From: a virus
Direction: 5' to 3' (one strand)
Virus record (IMG/VR): IMGVR_UViG_3300025237_000001
Coordinates: 1-64,000 of that record
Length of the DNA: 64,000 bases
Each line of letters starts with the position of its first letter. Positions within the stretch are counted from its first letter, which is position 1. This document shows positions 7,772 through 15,028 of the stretch, piece after piece. The notes under the pieces were generated by a model. The model was not told where the DNA came from, made no database searches, and saw only the letters and a program-made list of their open reading frames with translations. Position numbers and translations under genes: made by a program.

Positions 7772-8098
7772 ATGAACAAAGTTCCTTTAAGTTATTATAT
7801 TAATATATTCATTACAGAAAAGTGTATTGAGATATATGACGTTGACAATAAGAAAACGTTAAGTGAATATTACAGTCATTTCTCATATTTGGGAACATAT
7901 TTTAACAGTGCAACAACAAGCCGTCCCGATTCGGTAAATTATACGTTTTGGGGATTGCTAAAAGCTATTGGGAACATGTATGGATTCGGTCCTGAACTAG
8001 CAACTAACTTCATTTCTAAGTATTTTAGAGATGATAAATATAAACAATATCTAGATTATGTGATTATGTATAATCAGTATCTAGAGTATAAAAACTAA
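7772..8098 (+). CDS. hypothetical protein, 108 aa
   Basis: An aromatic-rich (Tyr/Phe) soluble protein with predicted helices. The promoter directly abuts the start. It is followed after 6 nt by thioredoxin, with which it is probably co-transcribed. No family is recognised. Confidence 0.5.
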   Translation: MNKVPLSYYINIFITEKCIEIYDVDNKKTLSEYYSHFSYLGTYFNSATTSRPDSVNYTFWGLLKAIGNMYGFGPELATNFISKYFRDDKYKQYLDYVIMYNQYLEYKN

Positions 8099-8104
8099 AC
8101 AATT

Positions 8105-8422
8105 ATGAATTTAGAAATTACAAGTAAAAATTTTGATTCACTTCTATCAGAAAAAGAAGTAGTCGTAGTAGACTTTTGGGCACCTTGGTGTGGACCATGT
8201 AGAACGCTAGGACCAATCGTTGAGTCGGTAAATGAAGCGAATACGGATGAAACGGTAGCAATCGTAAAGGTTAATGTCGATGAGGAAGGTGATTTAGCTA
8301 AGAAATTTGGTATTAGGAGCATTCCTACGATGATTTATTTCAAAGCTGGTGTAGAAATACGAAAAACTTCTGGTGTTAAATCAAAAACAGATATAGAAAG
8401 TATAATTGATGGGTTAAAATAA
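8105..8422 (+). CDS. trx: thioredoxin
   Basis: A full-length thioredoxin of 105 residues with the WCGPC active site at about residues 28-32 and the cis-proline motif SIPTM at about 75-79. It would reduce disulfides and could supply electrons to ribonucleotide reductase or act as a processivity or assembly partner, as in other phages; none of those partners is seen here. It is co-transcribed with the gene at 7772 and followed by a strong terminator. Confidence 0.92.
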   Translation: MNLEITSKNFDSLLSEKEVVVVDFWAPWCGPCRTLGPIVESVNEANTDETVAIVKVNVDEEGDLAKKFGIRSIPTMIYFKAGVEIRKTSGVKSKTDIESIIDGLK

Positions 8423-8440
8423 ACCTATTAACTTTATAAA

Positions 8441-8464
8441 AGCCCTCTATTTGAGGGTTTTTTT
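8441..8464 (+). terminator. rho-independent terminator after thioredoxin
   Basis: CCCTC/GAGGG stem around a 5-nt loop followed by seven T residues, 19 nt after the thioredoxin stop. Confidence 0.85.
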
Positions 8465-8476
8465 AGTTTACAACCA

Positions 8477-8484
8477 TATTTATA
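8477..8484 (+). promoter_or_regulatory. TATTTAT(A/T) box
   Basis: TATTTATA lies between the thioredoxin terminator and the ATG at 8488, only 3 nt before the start. This is the terminator-box-ATG layout seen repeatedly in the window. Confidence 0.5.
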
Positions 8485-8487
8485 GAT

Positions 8488-8823
8488 ATGAATAAAAAAT
8501 TAATCATAAATAAGAGACAATTGGGGCTGATTAAAAATCACGTCAATGAGACTACTGCTAACGTCAGGTTAAGAAATAAGATACAAGATTTCTTAGAAGC
8601 TGATTATAAGCCGAGTGGTGGTGTTGAGCGTATGGGTAATGAATTTTACACTAAAGCGTTCATTGAGAAAAAGATTGATAAGGAAATGATTACACCGAAA
8701 GCATTGTATGATTATCTTCAACATAAATTTGTTGGGGTTGATAAAGCTACGCTTAAAGATTGTATAGAAGGTTGGTATTCGGGTGATTATAATAGAGAAA
8801 CTGGTATGAGAAAACGAAAATAA
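8488..8823 (+). CDS. hypothetical protein with VNE tag, candidate virion cargo
   Basis: The basic 111-residue protein has an N-terminal helix with IINKRQLGLIKN followed by HVNET at residues 18-22. V-N-E matches the T4-type prohead-protease site pattern ([I/L/V]-x-E) and the LNE site inferred in the capsid protein of this phage. The gene is a single transcription unit between two terminators with a TATTTATA box. I infer possible packaging into the capsid; the function of the remaining domain is unknown. Confidence 0.55.
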   Translation: MNKKLIINKRQLGLIKNHVNETTANVRLRNKIQDFLEADYKPSGGVERMGNEFYTKAFIEKKIDKEMITPKALYDYLQHKFVGVDKATLKDCIEGWYSGDYNRETGMRKRK

Positions 8824-8844
8824 AGAATATTTTTTTTTTATAAT

Positions 8845-8884
8845 AGACCTATCATCTCAGTATTAGAATGATAGGTCTTTTTTT
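8845..8884 (+). terminator. rho-independent terminator
   Basis: A long stem (AGACCTATCAT with ATGATAGGTCT) around a 12-nt loop is followed by a T-run. It ends the single-gene unit at 8488. Confidence 0.85.
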
Positions 8885-8929
8885 GTTAAAAATTGTGTTA
8901 AAGTTAGTAGGTTTGGGCTTGGGATGAAC

Positions 8930-8937
8930 TATTTATA
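8930..8937 (+). promoter_or_regulatory. TATTTAT(A/T) box
   Basis: TATTTATA lies after the terminator at 8845 and 21 nt before the ATG at 8959. Same layout as at 8477. Confidence 0.5.
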
Positions 8938-8958
8938 GTAAGATTAAAGAAGTAAATT

Positions 8959-9291
8959 ATGAAAGTAAGAAACTACGACCTTACTGCATTAGGAGATAAA
9001 TTCTCTGGCAGAATACACAACGCTTTTAGAAGCAGTTCGATAAATAAATTTTACACCAACCTTGAGATTGACCGTATGATAACCTATAATGAAATATTAG
9101 GTGAATTCATCGATTTAGGATACCAAGATTTGTATAATGAATTTGAAGAAAGAATTTGTGTCGGGGAAAACCCAAATATAATTTTAGAATCAATTATAGT
9201 TAGAAGTGACTATAACAAATCGACCTTGGGTTACCTATTGGGGATGATTCAATATTATATCGATAAAGATATTACAAAATTATTCTTATAA
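8959..9291 (+). CDS. hypothetical protein, 110 aa
   Basis: A soluble, mainly helical protein preceded by a terminator and a TATTTATA box, so probably expressed with the late-type set. No tag or catalytic motif is visible. The function is unknown. Confidence 0.5.
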   Translation: MKVRNYDLTALGDKFSGRIHNAFRSSSINKFYTNLEIDRMITYNEILGEFIDLGYQDLYNEFEERICVGENPNIILESIIVRSDYNKSTLGYLLGMIQYYIDKDITKLFL

Positions 9292-9293
9292 AA

Positions 9294-9324
9294 TTGTTTT
9301 TCTAGATTTTTTTTCGTATATTTG
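9294..9324 (+). promoter_or_regulatory. Bacteroidetes-type promoter for the LRR gene
   Basis: TTG at 9294-9296, a 20-nt spacer and TATATTTG at 9317-9324, a full match to the consensus, located 17 nt before the TTG start at 9342. Confidence 0.65.
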
Positions 9325-9341
9325 CATCTAATAGAGTAAAT

Positions 9342-10772
9342 TTGGGAAAAACTAAGTCACCTGTAAAGAGAATTGAATTTTTGGCTAAGATGTTTGATGT
9401 GTTCACTGAAGAAGATTTGGGTAACATGTCAACCAACGAGCTGAGTGATGATACTATCATATATAACACTGACGATTCTGGCGATGAAACCATTTATGCG
9501 GTGCATGATTGGAACAAGCGTAAGTTGAAGAACGAGAATTTGTATGTAGTAGGAAAGGTGAGGGTTTACGAAGATGTCTTCGTTGAAATGGTTCAAGCTG
9601 ACCCCACGGAACATAAGGAATATGTTCAATGGATGTTAACTACCTTTGTGAGATTTATCAAGCAAGATAAAGGTGCAAAAGCGATTCATTTTAGCGGTGA
9701 AGATTTATTTAAAGCTTCTGAGTATTTGGAAATATTCCATGCTGAGAAACACAAACCTAAATTTAAGGCTCTCTGTAAGAGGAATAAGGCATTTAAAGAT
9801 ATATCAGACCCGTCTAACATCAATCAATATAGGGATTTATCTCAATTGTATGATGCTGTTGACCCTTATATCATTAGGAATCCTAGTAAACTTGAAAAGG
9901 AAATTAGGATTGCAAGTAAATTGGGTGATGGGAAGATACCTTATGAAGATAGGAAGATGATAATTTTCATTCCTAAGAAGTTAAGGGGTAGTAGAATATT
10001 CAGTAAGTATTCCAATTGGTGTACGTCTTCTAAAAGTGCCTTTGGTGAGTATCGTGGAGATAAGAGTTCAAAGAATGCGAAATCAGATTTATATATCTTG
10101 ATTCCAAAAACGTTTTTATTAGCGGATGGTGACCCTGAAAGGACTAATGAAATTTATCAATTTCATTTTGAACGTAGGATGTATATGGATAGGTCAGATA
10201 GAAGTGTTACGGACCTGAGTATATTTGTTAAGGATAACATTGGTTTAGGTCAATATTTTTATGATGAGTTAATTAGTTTTGCTAGGGCTAATCATAGGAA
10301 TTATCAAAAGAATGTTTATGTTGACGCATTGAAGAAGTTTGGTTTTATAGACTTGATGTTTGATGTGTTACCAATAGAAACTAAAAAAGTACATCTCATT
10401 AATGAGACCATATCTAACTTGGAAGGTATTAATAAGTTTAAAGACGCTTATGCTTTATCTCTAAGGGATTGTAAGCTTGTTGATGTACATCCTAATATTG
10501 GTGACTTGGTAAAATTAACTATTTTATCATTACCTAATAATAAAATTAAGAAACTTCCTAGTAGTATAGGTAAGTTAAAGAATTTAACAGTAATAAATGT
10601 TTCTGGTAATCCAATTAAAGAGATATCAGAAACGATAAAAGAATTAGACACGTCTAATGGTGGTAGTTTGGAATACTTTTCATATGGTAAGAATCAACTT
10701 AGTGATAAGTTGATTGAACAACTTGGAGAATGGTTACCGAATGCTACGTTAAACGAGTTTAGTAAACTTTAA
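9342..10772 (+). CDS. leucine-rich-repeat protein, 476 aa
   Basis: The C-terminal part (about residues 350-450) carries leucine-rich repeats with spaced Leu/Ile and Asn: SLRDCKLVDVHP, LTILSLPNNKIKKLP and LTVINVSGNPIKEI. The N-terminal 340 residues contain a segment with NWCTSSKSAFGEYR and SDLYILIP (about 226-260), which resembles a domain in assorted phage proteins without known function. The first codon is TTG, set by the promoter just upstream; the next ATG is at 9390. LRR proteins in phages are uncommon. It probably binds host proteins, but this is inference. Confidence 0.7.
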   Translation: MGKTKSPVKRIEFLAKMFDVFTEEDLGNMSTNELSDDTIIYNTDDSGDETIYAVHDWNKRKLKNENLYVVGKVRVYEDVFVEMVQADPTEHKEYVQWMLTTFVRFIKQDKGAKAIHFSGEDLFKASEYLEIFHAEKHKPKFKALCKRNKAFKDISDPSNINQYRDLSQLYDAVDPYIIRNPSKLEKEIRIASKLGDGKIPYEDRKMIIFIPKKLRGSRIFSKYSNWCTSSKSAFGEYRGDKSSKNAKSDLYILIPKTFLLADGDPERTNEIYQFHFERRMYMDRSDRSVTDLSIFVKDNIGLGQYFYDELISFARANHRNYQKNVYVDALKKFGFIDLMFDVLPIETKKVHLINETISNLEGINKFKDAYALSLRDCKLVDVHPNIGDLVKLTILSLPNNKIKKLPSSIGKLKNLTVINVSGNPIKEISETIKELDTSNGGSLEYFSYGKNQLSDKLIEQLGEWLPNATLNEFSKL

Positions 10773-10836
10773 CATCTAGAAATGTTCCCTTTATATTTCT
10801 ATGATGTTAATTATATTAATTAATAAAATTATAGAA

Positions 10837-11373
10837 ATGGAATTAAAAAACATGGAATGGAGAAGGGTAAATCATGGTCCAATCGGAATGCCTTTAATTG
10901 ATTATTTAGAAATAATAATCGATGAACAACATGAATTAGGTAATAAAATTAAAGTTTGTGTAGGAACAGATTCACAAAAGAAAGGTAAAGGATTTAAGTA
11001 TGCTACAGCTATCTTGCTTGAAATGAAAGAACCTACGGGAATCAAGATTCAAGGTAAAATGACCTATAAAGGGATTGGGGCGAAAGTTATTTCAGGTGTA
11101 TTCATCGAAAGAATCAAACCTTCAATCAGACAAAGAATGCTTAAGGAAGTACAATTATCAATTGACGTATGTTTTCACATTGTTGATTTGATAGATTTGT
11201 ATGACATTGATATGGAAATTCATGCCGATGTTAATCCTAATCCTATGTGGGCATCTAACGTTGCGTTAAGCGAGGTTGTAGGTTTCTGTAAAGGGATGAA
11301 CTTCACATATAAAGTAAAGCCAGAAGCGTATGCTGCATCTAGTGGCGCAGACAAGCTATGCAATGGTGGTTAA
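10837..11373 (+). CDS. RNase H-like (YkuK-type) protein
   Basis: The sequence follows the RNase H-like YkuK/DUF458 family. It has VGTDSQ with the first acidic residue (about residues 46-51), a helix after ADVNPNP, SNVALSEVVGFCKGMNF, and a conserved end KPEAYAASSGADK. The fold suggests nuclease or nucleic-acid binding, but activity is not established for the family. The ATG at 10837 precedes the conserved MEWRR segment; longer starts run into AT-rich leader. A terminator follows. Confidence 0.75.
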   Translation: MELKNMEWRRVNHGPIGMPLIDYLEIIIDEQHELGNKIKVCVGTDSQKKGKGFKYATAILLEMKEPTGIKIQGKMTYKGIGAKVISGVFIERIKPSIRQRMLKEVQLSIDVCFHIVDLIDLYDIDMEIHADVNPNPMWASNVALSEVVGFCKGMNFTYKVKPEAYAASSGADKLCNGG

Positions 11374-11380
11374 TAAATAT

Positions 11381-11406
11381 AAAACACCCTTAATTAGGGT
11401 GTTTTA
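11381..11406 (+). terminator. rho-independent terminator
   Basis: AAAACACCCT and AGGGTGTTTTA form a stem around a 5-nt loop 8 nt after the RNase H-like gene. The flanking A/T tracts could make it work in both directions. Confidence 0.8.
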
Positions 11407-11419
11407 TATGTTTTGTTTA

Positions 11420-11427
11420 TATTTATA
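11420..11427 (+). promoter_or_regulatory. TATTTAT(A/T) box
   Basis: TATTTATA sits between the terminator at 11381 and the ATG at 11444, 16 nt before the start. Confidence 0.5.
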
Positions 11428-11443
11428 ATAAAATAGATTAATC

Positions 11444-11659
11444 ATGAACAATAAAAAAAATAAAGTAGTACAAGTTAACGAAGCAATCTTGGTTGATTTA
11501 ATTAATGAAATAGTTGAAAAGACTATTGCTGAAAGAAACTTAATCCAAGGTCCTATTCTTAAAAAGACACCTAGAAAACTTACCGTAACAGAATCTCAAT
11601 TAAGAAAACTACAAGCTAGTGGTGCTAAAATTAATAGCATCGTTAAGAAAAGTAAGTAA
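11444..11659 (+). CDS. basic 71-aa protein with VNE tag, candidate virion cargo
   Basis: The very basic protein starts with a Lys/Asn-rich stretch and QVNEA at residues 10-14, which fits the [I/L/V]-N-E cleavage-type tag of this phage. It also carries TVTESQLRKLQ (about residues 46-56), reminiscent of INKRQLGLIK in the tagged protein at 8488. It is preceded by the terminator-box-ATG layout. Small basic packaged proteins are known in T4 (internal proteins); the analogy is inference. Confidence 0.55.
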   Translation: MNNKKNKVVQVNEAILVDLINEIVEKTIAERNLIQGPILKKTPRKLTVTESQLRKLQASGAKINSIVKKSK

Positions 11660-11722
11660 AAAAAAACCAAAAGGTTAACCTTTATTTGTTTACATCTACC
11701 CCACATTTCATATATTCATTAT

Positions 11723-12412
11723 ATGAAAAACATAATAGAACAATTAGAACGAAGTAAAGAGGCTCTTGTCTCATCTGTCATCTATGATAAACACATACAA
11801 GCCGCTGAAAAGGCTTTCGATTGTATATTTGATGGTACTTCTAGTTTCTATCCATGGGAGAAACCCCAATTAATTCCTAAAGAGTTTAACATAGGTGTAG
11901 TCTATGGCGCATCTGGTAGTGGTAAATCTACCTTACTAGGACAATTTGGTAGTCCGAGTGTCCTAGTATGGGATAACACCAAAGCAATTGTATCACATTT
12001 CGACACTCCTGACGAAGGAATCAACAAATTAAGTGCTGTTGGATTGAATTCTATTCCAAGTTGGTACAAATCTTACGATGTCTTATCTACGGGTGAGCGA
12101 TTTAGAGCCGATTTAAGCCGTTCAATTAAAGATAATGCCGTGATAGATGAGTTTACGTCTGTTGTTGATAGAAATGTAGCTAAAGCTGCTTCTATGGCAT
12201 TATCCAAGTATATTAAAAATAACAATATTAAAAATGTGGTAATTTCGACCTGTCACGAAGATGTTTTGGATTGGTTGGAACCAGATTGGGTTGTAAACAC
12301 GAATAATGGGGAGGTATATGACGGAAATTTTACCAAAGACCAGACATCAATATCGATATATATCGAACAAAGTATAGTGTCTGGTCAATGTTCAAAAACC
12401 ATCACTATTTAA
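11723..12412 (+). CDS. ABC-type ATPase, zero-frame part of an ATPase/acetyltransferase
   Basis: An ABC-like ATPase with Walker A ASGSGKST (about residues 63-70), signature-like LSTGERFRADL (about 120-131), Walker B NAVIDEFTS (about 138-146) and a switch-type STCHED (about 173). It matches the N-terminal half of proteins known as an ABC-type ATPase fused to a predicted acetyltransferase (COG2401). Read in its own frame it ends at 229 residues, replacing the second half with 26 unrelated residues. A -1 shift at 12325-12331 would instead continue into the acetyltransferase and give 361 residues. Its role in phages is not known. Confidence 0.85.
   Translation: MKNIIEQLERSKEALVSSVIYDKHIQAAEKAFDCIFDGTSSFYPWEKPQLIPKEFNIGVVYGASGSGKSTLLGQFGSPSVLVWDNTKAIVSHFDTPDEGINKLSAVGLNSIPSWYKSYDVLSTGERFRADLSRSIKDNAVIDEFTSVVDRNVAKAASMALSKYIKNNNIKNVVISTCHEDVLDWLEPDWVVNTNNGEVYDGNFTKDQTSISIYIEQSIVSGQCSKTITI
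12325..12386 (+). promoter_or_regulatory. -1 programmed ribosomal frameshift signal
   Basis: The heptamer A AAT TTT (12325-12331) is in the zero frame of the ATPase gene exactly as the X XXY YYZ rule requires. After a 6-nt spacer comes a 9-bp perfect stem, GACCAGACA (12338-12346) with TGTCTGGTC (12378-12386). Its loop holds a second palindrome, TCGATATATATCGA (12353-12366). Slippage joins the ATPase to the acetyltransferase in the frame where family-like sequence resumes. Confidence 0.75.
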
Positions 12413-12807
12413 GTGGTGAAATATCTAAAGCTAGTAGGTGTTGGGTTGGTGTTTGGAATAATCAGATAGTTTGTTTCGGTGCCAGTATGACAATGCCTTC
12501 AGGTACGCTTAAAAACGCTTGGCGTGGTCATAGGACTGTAGTGTTACCAGATTTTCAAGGAATGGGTATTGGTATGCGTTTCTCTGATGCTCTTGCACAG
12601 ATACATATTGAGGATGGTAAGAGATATTTCTCTAGAACGGCACACCCACGTATGGGTTATTACCGAGAAAAGTCTCCATTATGGAAACCTACATCTAAAA
12701 ACAGAAAGTTAAGAACAGATATTACACACAAGAATATATTCAACAATCATTATGCTGATAATAAACGTGTGTGCTTTAGTCATGAATATCTTGGGAACTT
12801 TAAATAG
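12331..12807 (+). CDS. acetyltransferase (GNAT-like) half, -1 frame
   Basis: The frame entered after the -1 shift reads YQRPDINIDIYRTKYSVW and then MFKNHHYLSGE, continuous family-like sequence upstream of the first ATG (12388). That ATG is therefore probably internal. The domain has a GNAT acetyl-CoA-binding motif HRTVVLPDFQGMGIGMRF (V-x-x-x-x-Q-G-x-G-x-G/A type, about residues 51-68 of this part) and a conserved TAHPRMGYYRE. The joined product would be an ATPase-acetyltransferase of 361 residues. Its end overlaps a convergent gene by 8 nt. Confidence 0.8.
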   Translation, partial: YQRPDINIDIYRTKYSVWSMFKNHHYLSGEISKASRCWVGVWNNQIVCFGASMTMPSGTLKNAWRGHRTVVLPDFQGMGIGMRFSDALAQIHIEDGKRYFSRTAHPRMGYYREKSPLWKPTSKNRKLRTDITHKNIFNNHYADNKRVCFSHEYLGNFK

Positions 12808-13000
12808 TTAACGTAACGTCATTAGAATTAACTAACGACTTGAAATTACCTCTTCGAGATAAATCCCTAGCGTATTCTCTAGCTCTTGGCAGAGTTGGGA
12901 ATTGGACCTTTAAAACATCCCCTTCCACGTTCTTATTAATTTTTTTCTTCTTTACAGTGTAAAATCTCACTGGGTTTCTCGTTACTGCGCTTGTACTCAT
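12800..13000 (-). CDS. basic hypothetical protein, 66 aa
   Basis: A small, strongly basic protein (Lys-rich, VKKKKINK) without cysteine motifs. It has its own minus-strand promoter at 13032-13062 and ends convergently with the acetyltransferase. A nucleic-acid-binding role is possible from charge alone. Confidence 0.5.
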   Translation of the reverse strand: MSTSAVTRNPVRFYTVKKKKINKNVEGDVLKVQFPTLPRAREYARDLSRRGNFKSLVNSNDVTLTI

Positions 13001-13031
13001 AAGTTTTATTTATTAATTATTCTTTAGATTG

Positions 13032-13062
13032 TAAATATACATAATATATTTGACATTACCAA
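13032..13062 (-). promoter_or_regulatory. Bacteroidetes-type promoter (minus)
   Basis: On the minus strand TTG (13060-13062), a 20-nt spacer and TATATTTA (13032-13039), one mismatch from TAnnTTTG. It drives the gene starting at 13000. Confidence 0.5.
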
Positions 13063-13064
13063 AT

Positions 13065-13322
13065 TTAATTACCTGATTCTAGATAATATTTTGTTTCACA
13101 TTCTCCACATACGTGGTACTCATCCCAATAATAGAAATGTCCCCAATCAGTACAAGATGACCTATAGTTATATATCTCAGGAAATTTATCACCTTCATGG
13201 AAATAAGGTGAGTCGGGAATACATGATTCACAATTAGGACAACAATCTTCACTTAGTAAAAATATTTTATCATACCCTTCTGGTGTTGACTTTGGTGTTT
13301 CAAATAAATGTTCATTTTGCAT
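13065..13322 (-). CDS. zinc-ribbon-type protein, 85 aa
   Basis: The cysteine pairs CCPNCESC (about residues 27-34) and CGEC (about 72-75) could bind a metal, with an aromatic acidic segment between them. It is the last gene of a minus operon of small proteins and overlaps the previous stop by one base. The function is unknown. Confidence 0.5.
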   Translation of the reverse strand: MQNEHLFETPKSTPEGYDKIFLLSEDCCPNCESCIPDSPYFHEGDKFPEIYNYRSSCTDWGHFYYWDEYHVCGECETKYYLESGN

Positions 13323-13516
13323 TAGTAAATCTGTTTTAAAATACCTAACCCCTTTAAACCGTATTGATATTTACATTCATTACATTTTCTAATGGAATTG
13401 ATAACATCAACAAATTTGGTTTTTGGGACATCCTTAATTGTAATATCCATTATAACTTCACCTGAAGTATTACATTCACCACATCTATAAATATTTACTG
13501 TTTTTTTTGTTGCCAT
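13322..13516 (-). CDS. zinc-ribbon-type protein, 64 aa
   Basis: RCGECNTSGE and KCNECKYQ give two CxxC pairs about 33 residues apart, a standard small zinc ribbon. Such proteins often bind nucleic acid or act as adaptors. It is one of three adjacent small cysteine-pair proteins. Confidence 0.55.
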   Translation of the reverse strand: MATKKTVNIYRCGECNTSGEVIMDITIKDVPKTKFVDVINSIRKCNECKYQYGLKGLGILKQIY

Positions 13517-13530
13517 AATTAGTTATATTT

Positions 13531-13698
13531 TTATTCAGATGGTATTGTGGTCCATCTCTTAACATCACCTTTTAAGGAAGTTTCCCACATATCAGTCCAA
13601 TTCTGTTTATCCCAATGACACATTTTAATATACGCATTATCCATTCTACATAAATAATCACCCTCTTTTGTAGGGTTTTTTGTTTTCCAATTTTTCAT
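13531..13698 (-). CDS. Trp-rich hypothetical protein, 55 aa
   Basis: The pattern W-x-P-x-x-EGDYLC ... W ... W ... W-x-x-IPSE resembles the short DUF551-like phage proteins that begin with a Trp-Pro-Gly-Tyr-Leu/Val motif and end with W-x-P. It is called from an intact frame between two operon genes. The function is unknown. Confidence 0.5.
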   Translation of the reverse strand: MKNWKTKNPTKEGDYLCRMDNAYIKMCHWDKQNWTDMWETSLKGDVKRWTTIPSE

Positions 13699-13699
13699 A

Positions 13700-13885
13700 T
13701 TAACTATATTGTATTATTTCATCTAAATCCTTTTCAAGTTCGGATTTATCCTCCATTGTATTATCATACAATTCTGGTTCATGTTTTTTAAGGCAAGGTT
13801 CGCACCACCATATACCATCCACACCAAATTCATTTACTCTTTGAAGTACTTGTCCATTATCTGCTTTACATTTATCACATTTCAT
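13700..13885 (-). CDS. zinc-ribbon-type protein, 61 aa
   Basis: MKCDKC at the N-terminus and WWCEPC about 24 residues later form two CxxC pairs, followed by an acidic helical tail. The ATG at 13885 is preferred to an upstream TTG because it reproduces the stop-NN-ATG junction. It is probably a zinc-binding adaptor of unknown target. Confidence 0.55.
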   Translation of the reverse strand: MKCDKCKADNGQVLQRVNEFGVDGIWWCEPCLKKHEPELYDNTMEDKSELEKDLDEIIQYS

Positions 13886-13887
13886 TA

Positions 13888-14106
13888 TCACCAAATTATA
13901 GATTTATACTTACTTTCAATTTTATTATGTAAAGCATTTGACACTTCCATTTTATTTCCAAGTGCTTCGTTTACACATTCGGCAGCAAAGCGTTTAGCAA
14001 CATCTTCAGCGTAAACTTGCATTAGTTCTTCTGTTGTTAAAATTTGTTTATTCGTAAAGGGAGCCTTTACGAATTCTTCAGCTGTTTTTAATTGGTAAAT
14101 TTTCAT
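13888..14106 (-). CDS. helical hypothetical protein, 72 aa
   Basis: A helical protein starting MKIYQLKTAEEF. The ATG at 14106 is chosen because it follows the previous stop by one base; longer starts would enter the upstream gene. No motif is recognised. Confidence 0.5.
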   Translation of the reverse strand: MKIYQLKTAEEFVKAPFTNKQILTTEELMQVYAEDVAKRFAAECVNEALGNKMEVSNALHNKIESKYKSIIW

Positions 14107-14107
14107 A

Positions 14108-14560
14108 TTAGTTATATTTTTCAACAATATTAACCCAAGTATCAAAAATTTCTTGTTGAATGTCTACGTCTACATCATCTAAATGGAAACCTTTACGACC
14201 AGTTAAGTCATCGAATATTTTTTCTACCGTATCAAATGCATTAGTCTTTTCACTTTTTTTACTTTTAACATCGTACCTACATTCTTTAAGTAGATTAACA
14301 AAATCATTGAAACGTCTCTTAACACAACCTATAATATCTTCATCGTAGTCATTCGCAATATCGTATGTATCAAACTTTGAATCAGGTCTTTCGGATAACC
14401 ATGCTTGGCAATCCTCAGAATCCCATAATACATGTTCGTTAAACTTAATACATTCGTACCAACCATTGGTTTCATACGTAAATCCGTAAAGGTCCTCTGT
14501 TTTCTCCGTGAAAACGTGGTTTAACTCAAATACTTGCTCAATTGTTTTTTTATCTAACAT
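14108..14560 (-). CDS. acidic hypothetical protein, 150 aa
   Basis: A soluble, acidic protein with a Trp/Tyr-rich N-terminal half and helical C-terminal half. It lies within the IF-3 operon and overlaps the 50-aa gene before it. No family is recognised. Confidence 0.5.
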   Translation of the reverse strand: MLDKKTIEQVFELNHVFTEKTEDLYGFTYETNGWYECIKFNEHVLWDSEDCQAWLSERPDSKFDTYDIANDYDEDIIGCVKRRFNDFVNLLKECRYDVKSKKSEKTNAFDTVEKIFDDLTGRKGFHLDDVDVDIQQEIFDTWVNIVEKYN

Positions 14561-14702
14561 CTTTTAAAATTTTATAATCAGTGTGCATACTACTAAACCA
14601 TTCCTCTAGAGAACCCTTATAGTTACTCTTTTCCATATCCATTAATGATGTGGCTAAGAAGGTTCTACTATATTGGTCTATTATGTAATCAGTGAATGTC
14701 AT
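14550..14702 (-). CDS. helical protein, 50 aa
   Basis: A short helical product (DYIIDQYSRTFLATSLMD...) starts in the TAATG junction with the upstream stop. It is coupled on both sides. The function is unknown. Confidence 0.45.
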   Translation of the reverse strand: MTFTDYIIDQYSRTFLATSLMDMEKSNYKGSLEEWFSSMHTDYKILKDVR

Positions 14703-15028
14703 TAATCTTGTATTAAAGCCAAGTTATAATCCTTAGCTACTTTATTTAATATTATTTTCAACTTACCTATAACATCGTCAATCTGAGTACCATCGTTTTT
14801 ACCAGTCATAAAATAACGTTCCCATAACCAACCTCTTAATTCACTTAAGTTGTCAAAGTCATGTATTATTTTATTTTTCTTCGGTATATTATTCAATAAA
14901 AGTTCTGAATAATTAGTAATGTTCACAACAGAACTTAATTCAACGAATGAATAACCATCTTCTGTTTTAACCCATACTTCTAGGTCTAATAGGTTTCTAC
15001 CCTTTTCATTTCTAAGATATAGTGTCAT
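14702..15028 (-). CDS. hypothetical protein, 108 aa
   Basis: A soluble protein with strands in the first third and helices later. It overlaps the receiver-like gene by 17 nt. No motif is recognised. Confidence 0.5.
   Translation of the reverse strand: MTLYLRNEKGRNLLDLEVWVKTEDGYSFVELSSVVNITNYSELLLNNIPKKNKIIHDFDNLSELRGWLWERYFMTGKNDGTQIDDVIGKLKIILNKVAKDYNLALIQD

Noticed and set aside
12388-12807. Independent acetyltransferase gene starting at the ATG at 12388
   Set aside because: Family-like sequence continues in frame upstream of this ATG to the slippery site, so the ATG is more likely internal to a frameshifted fusion.
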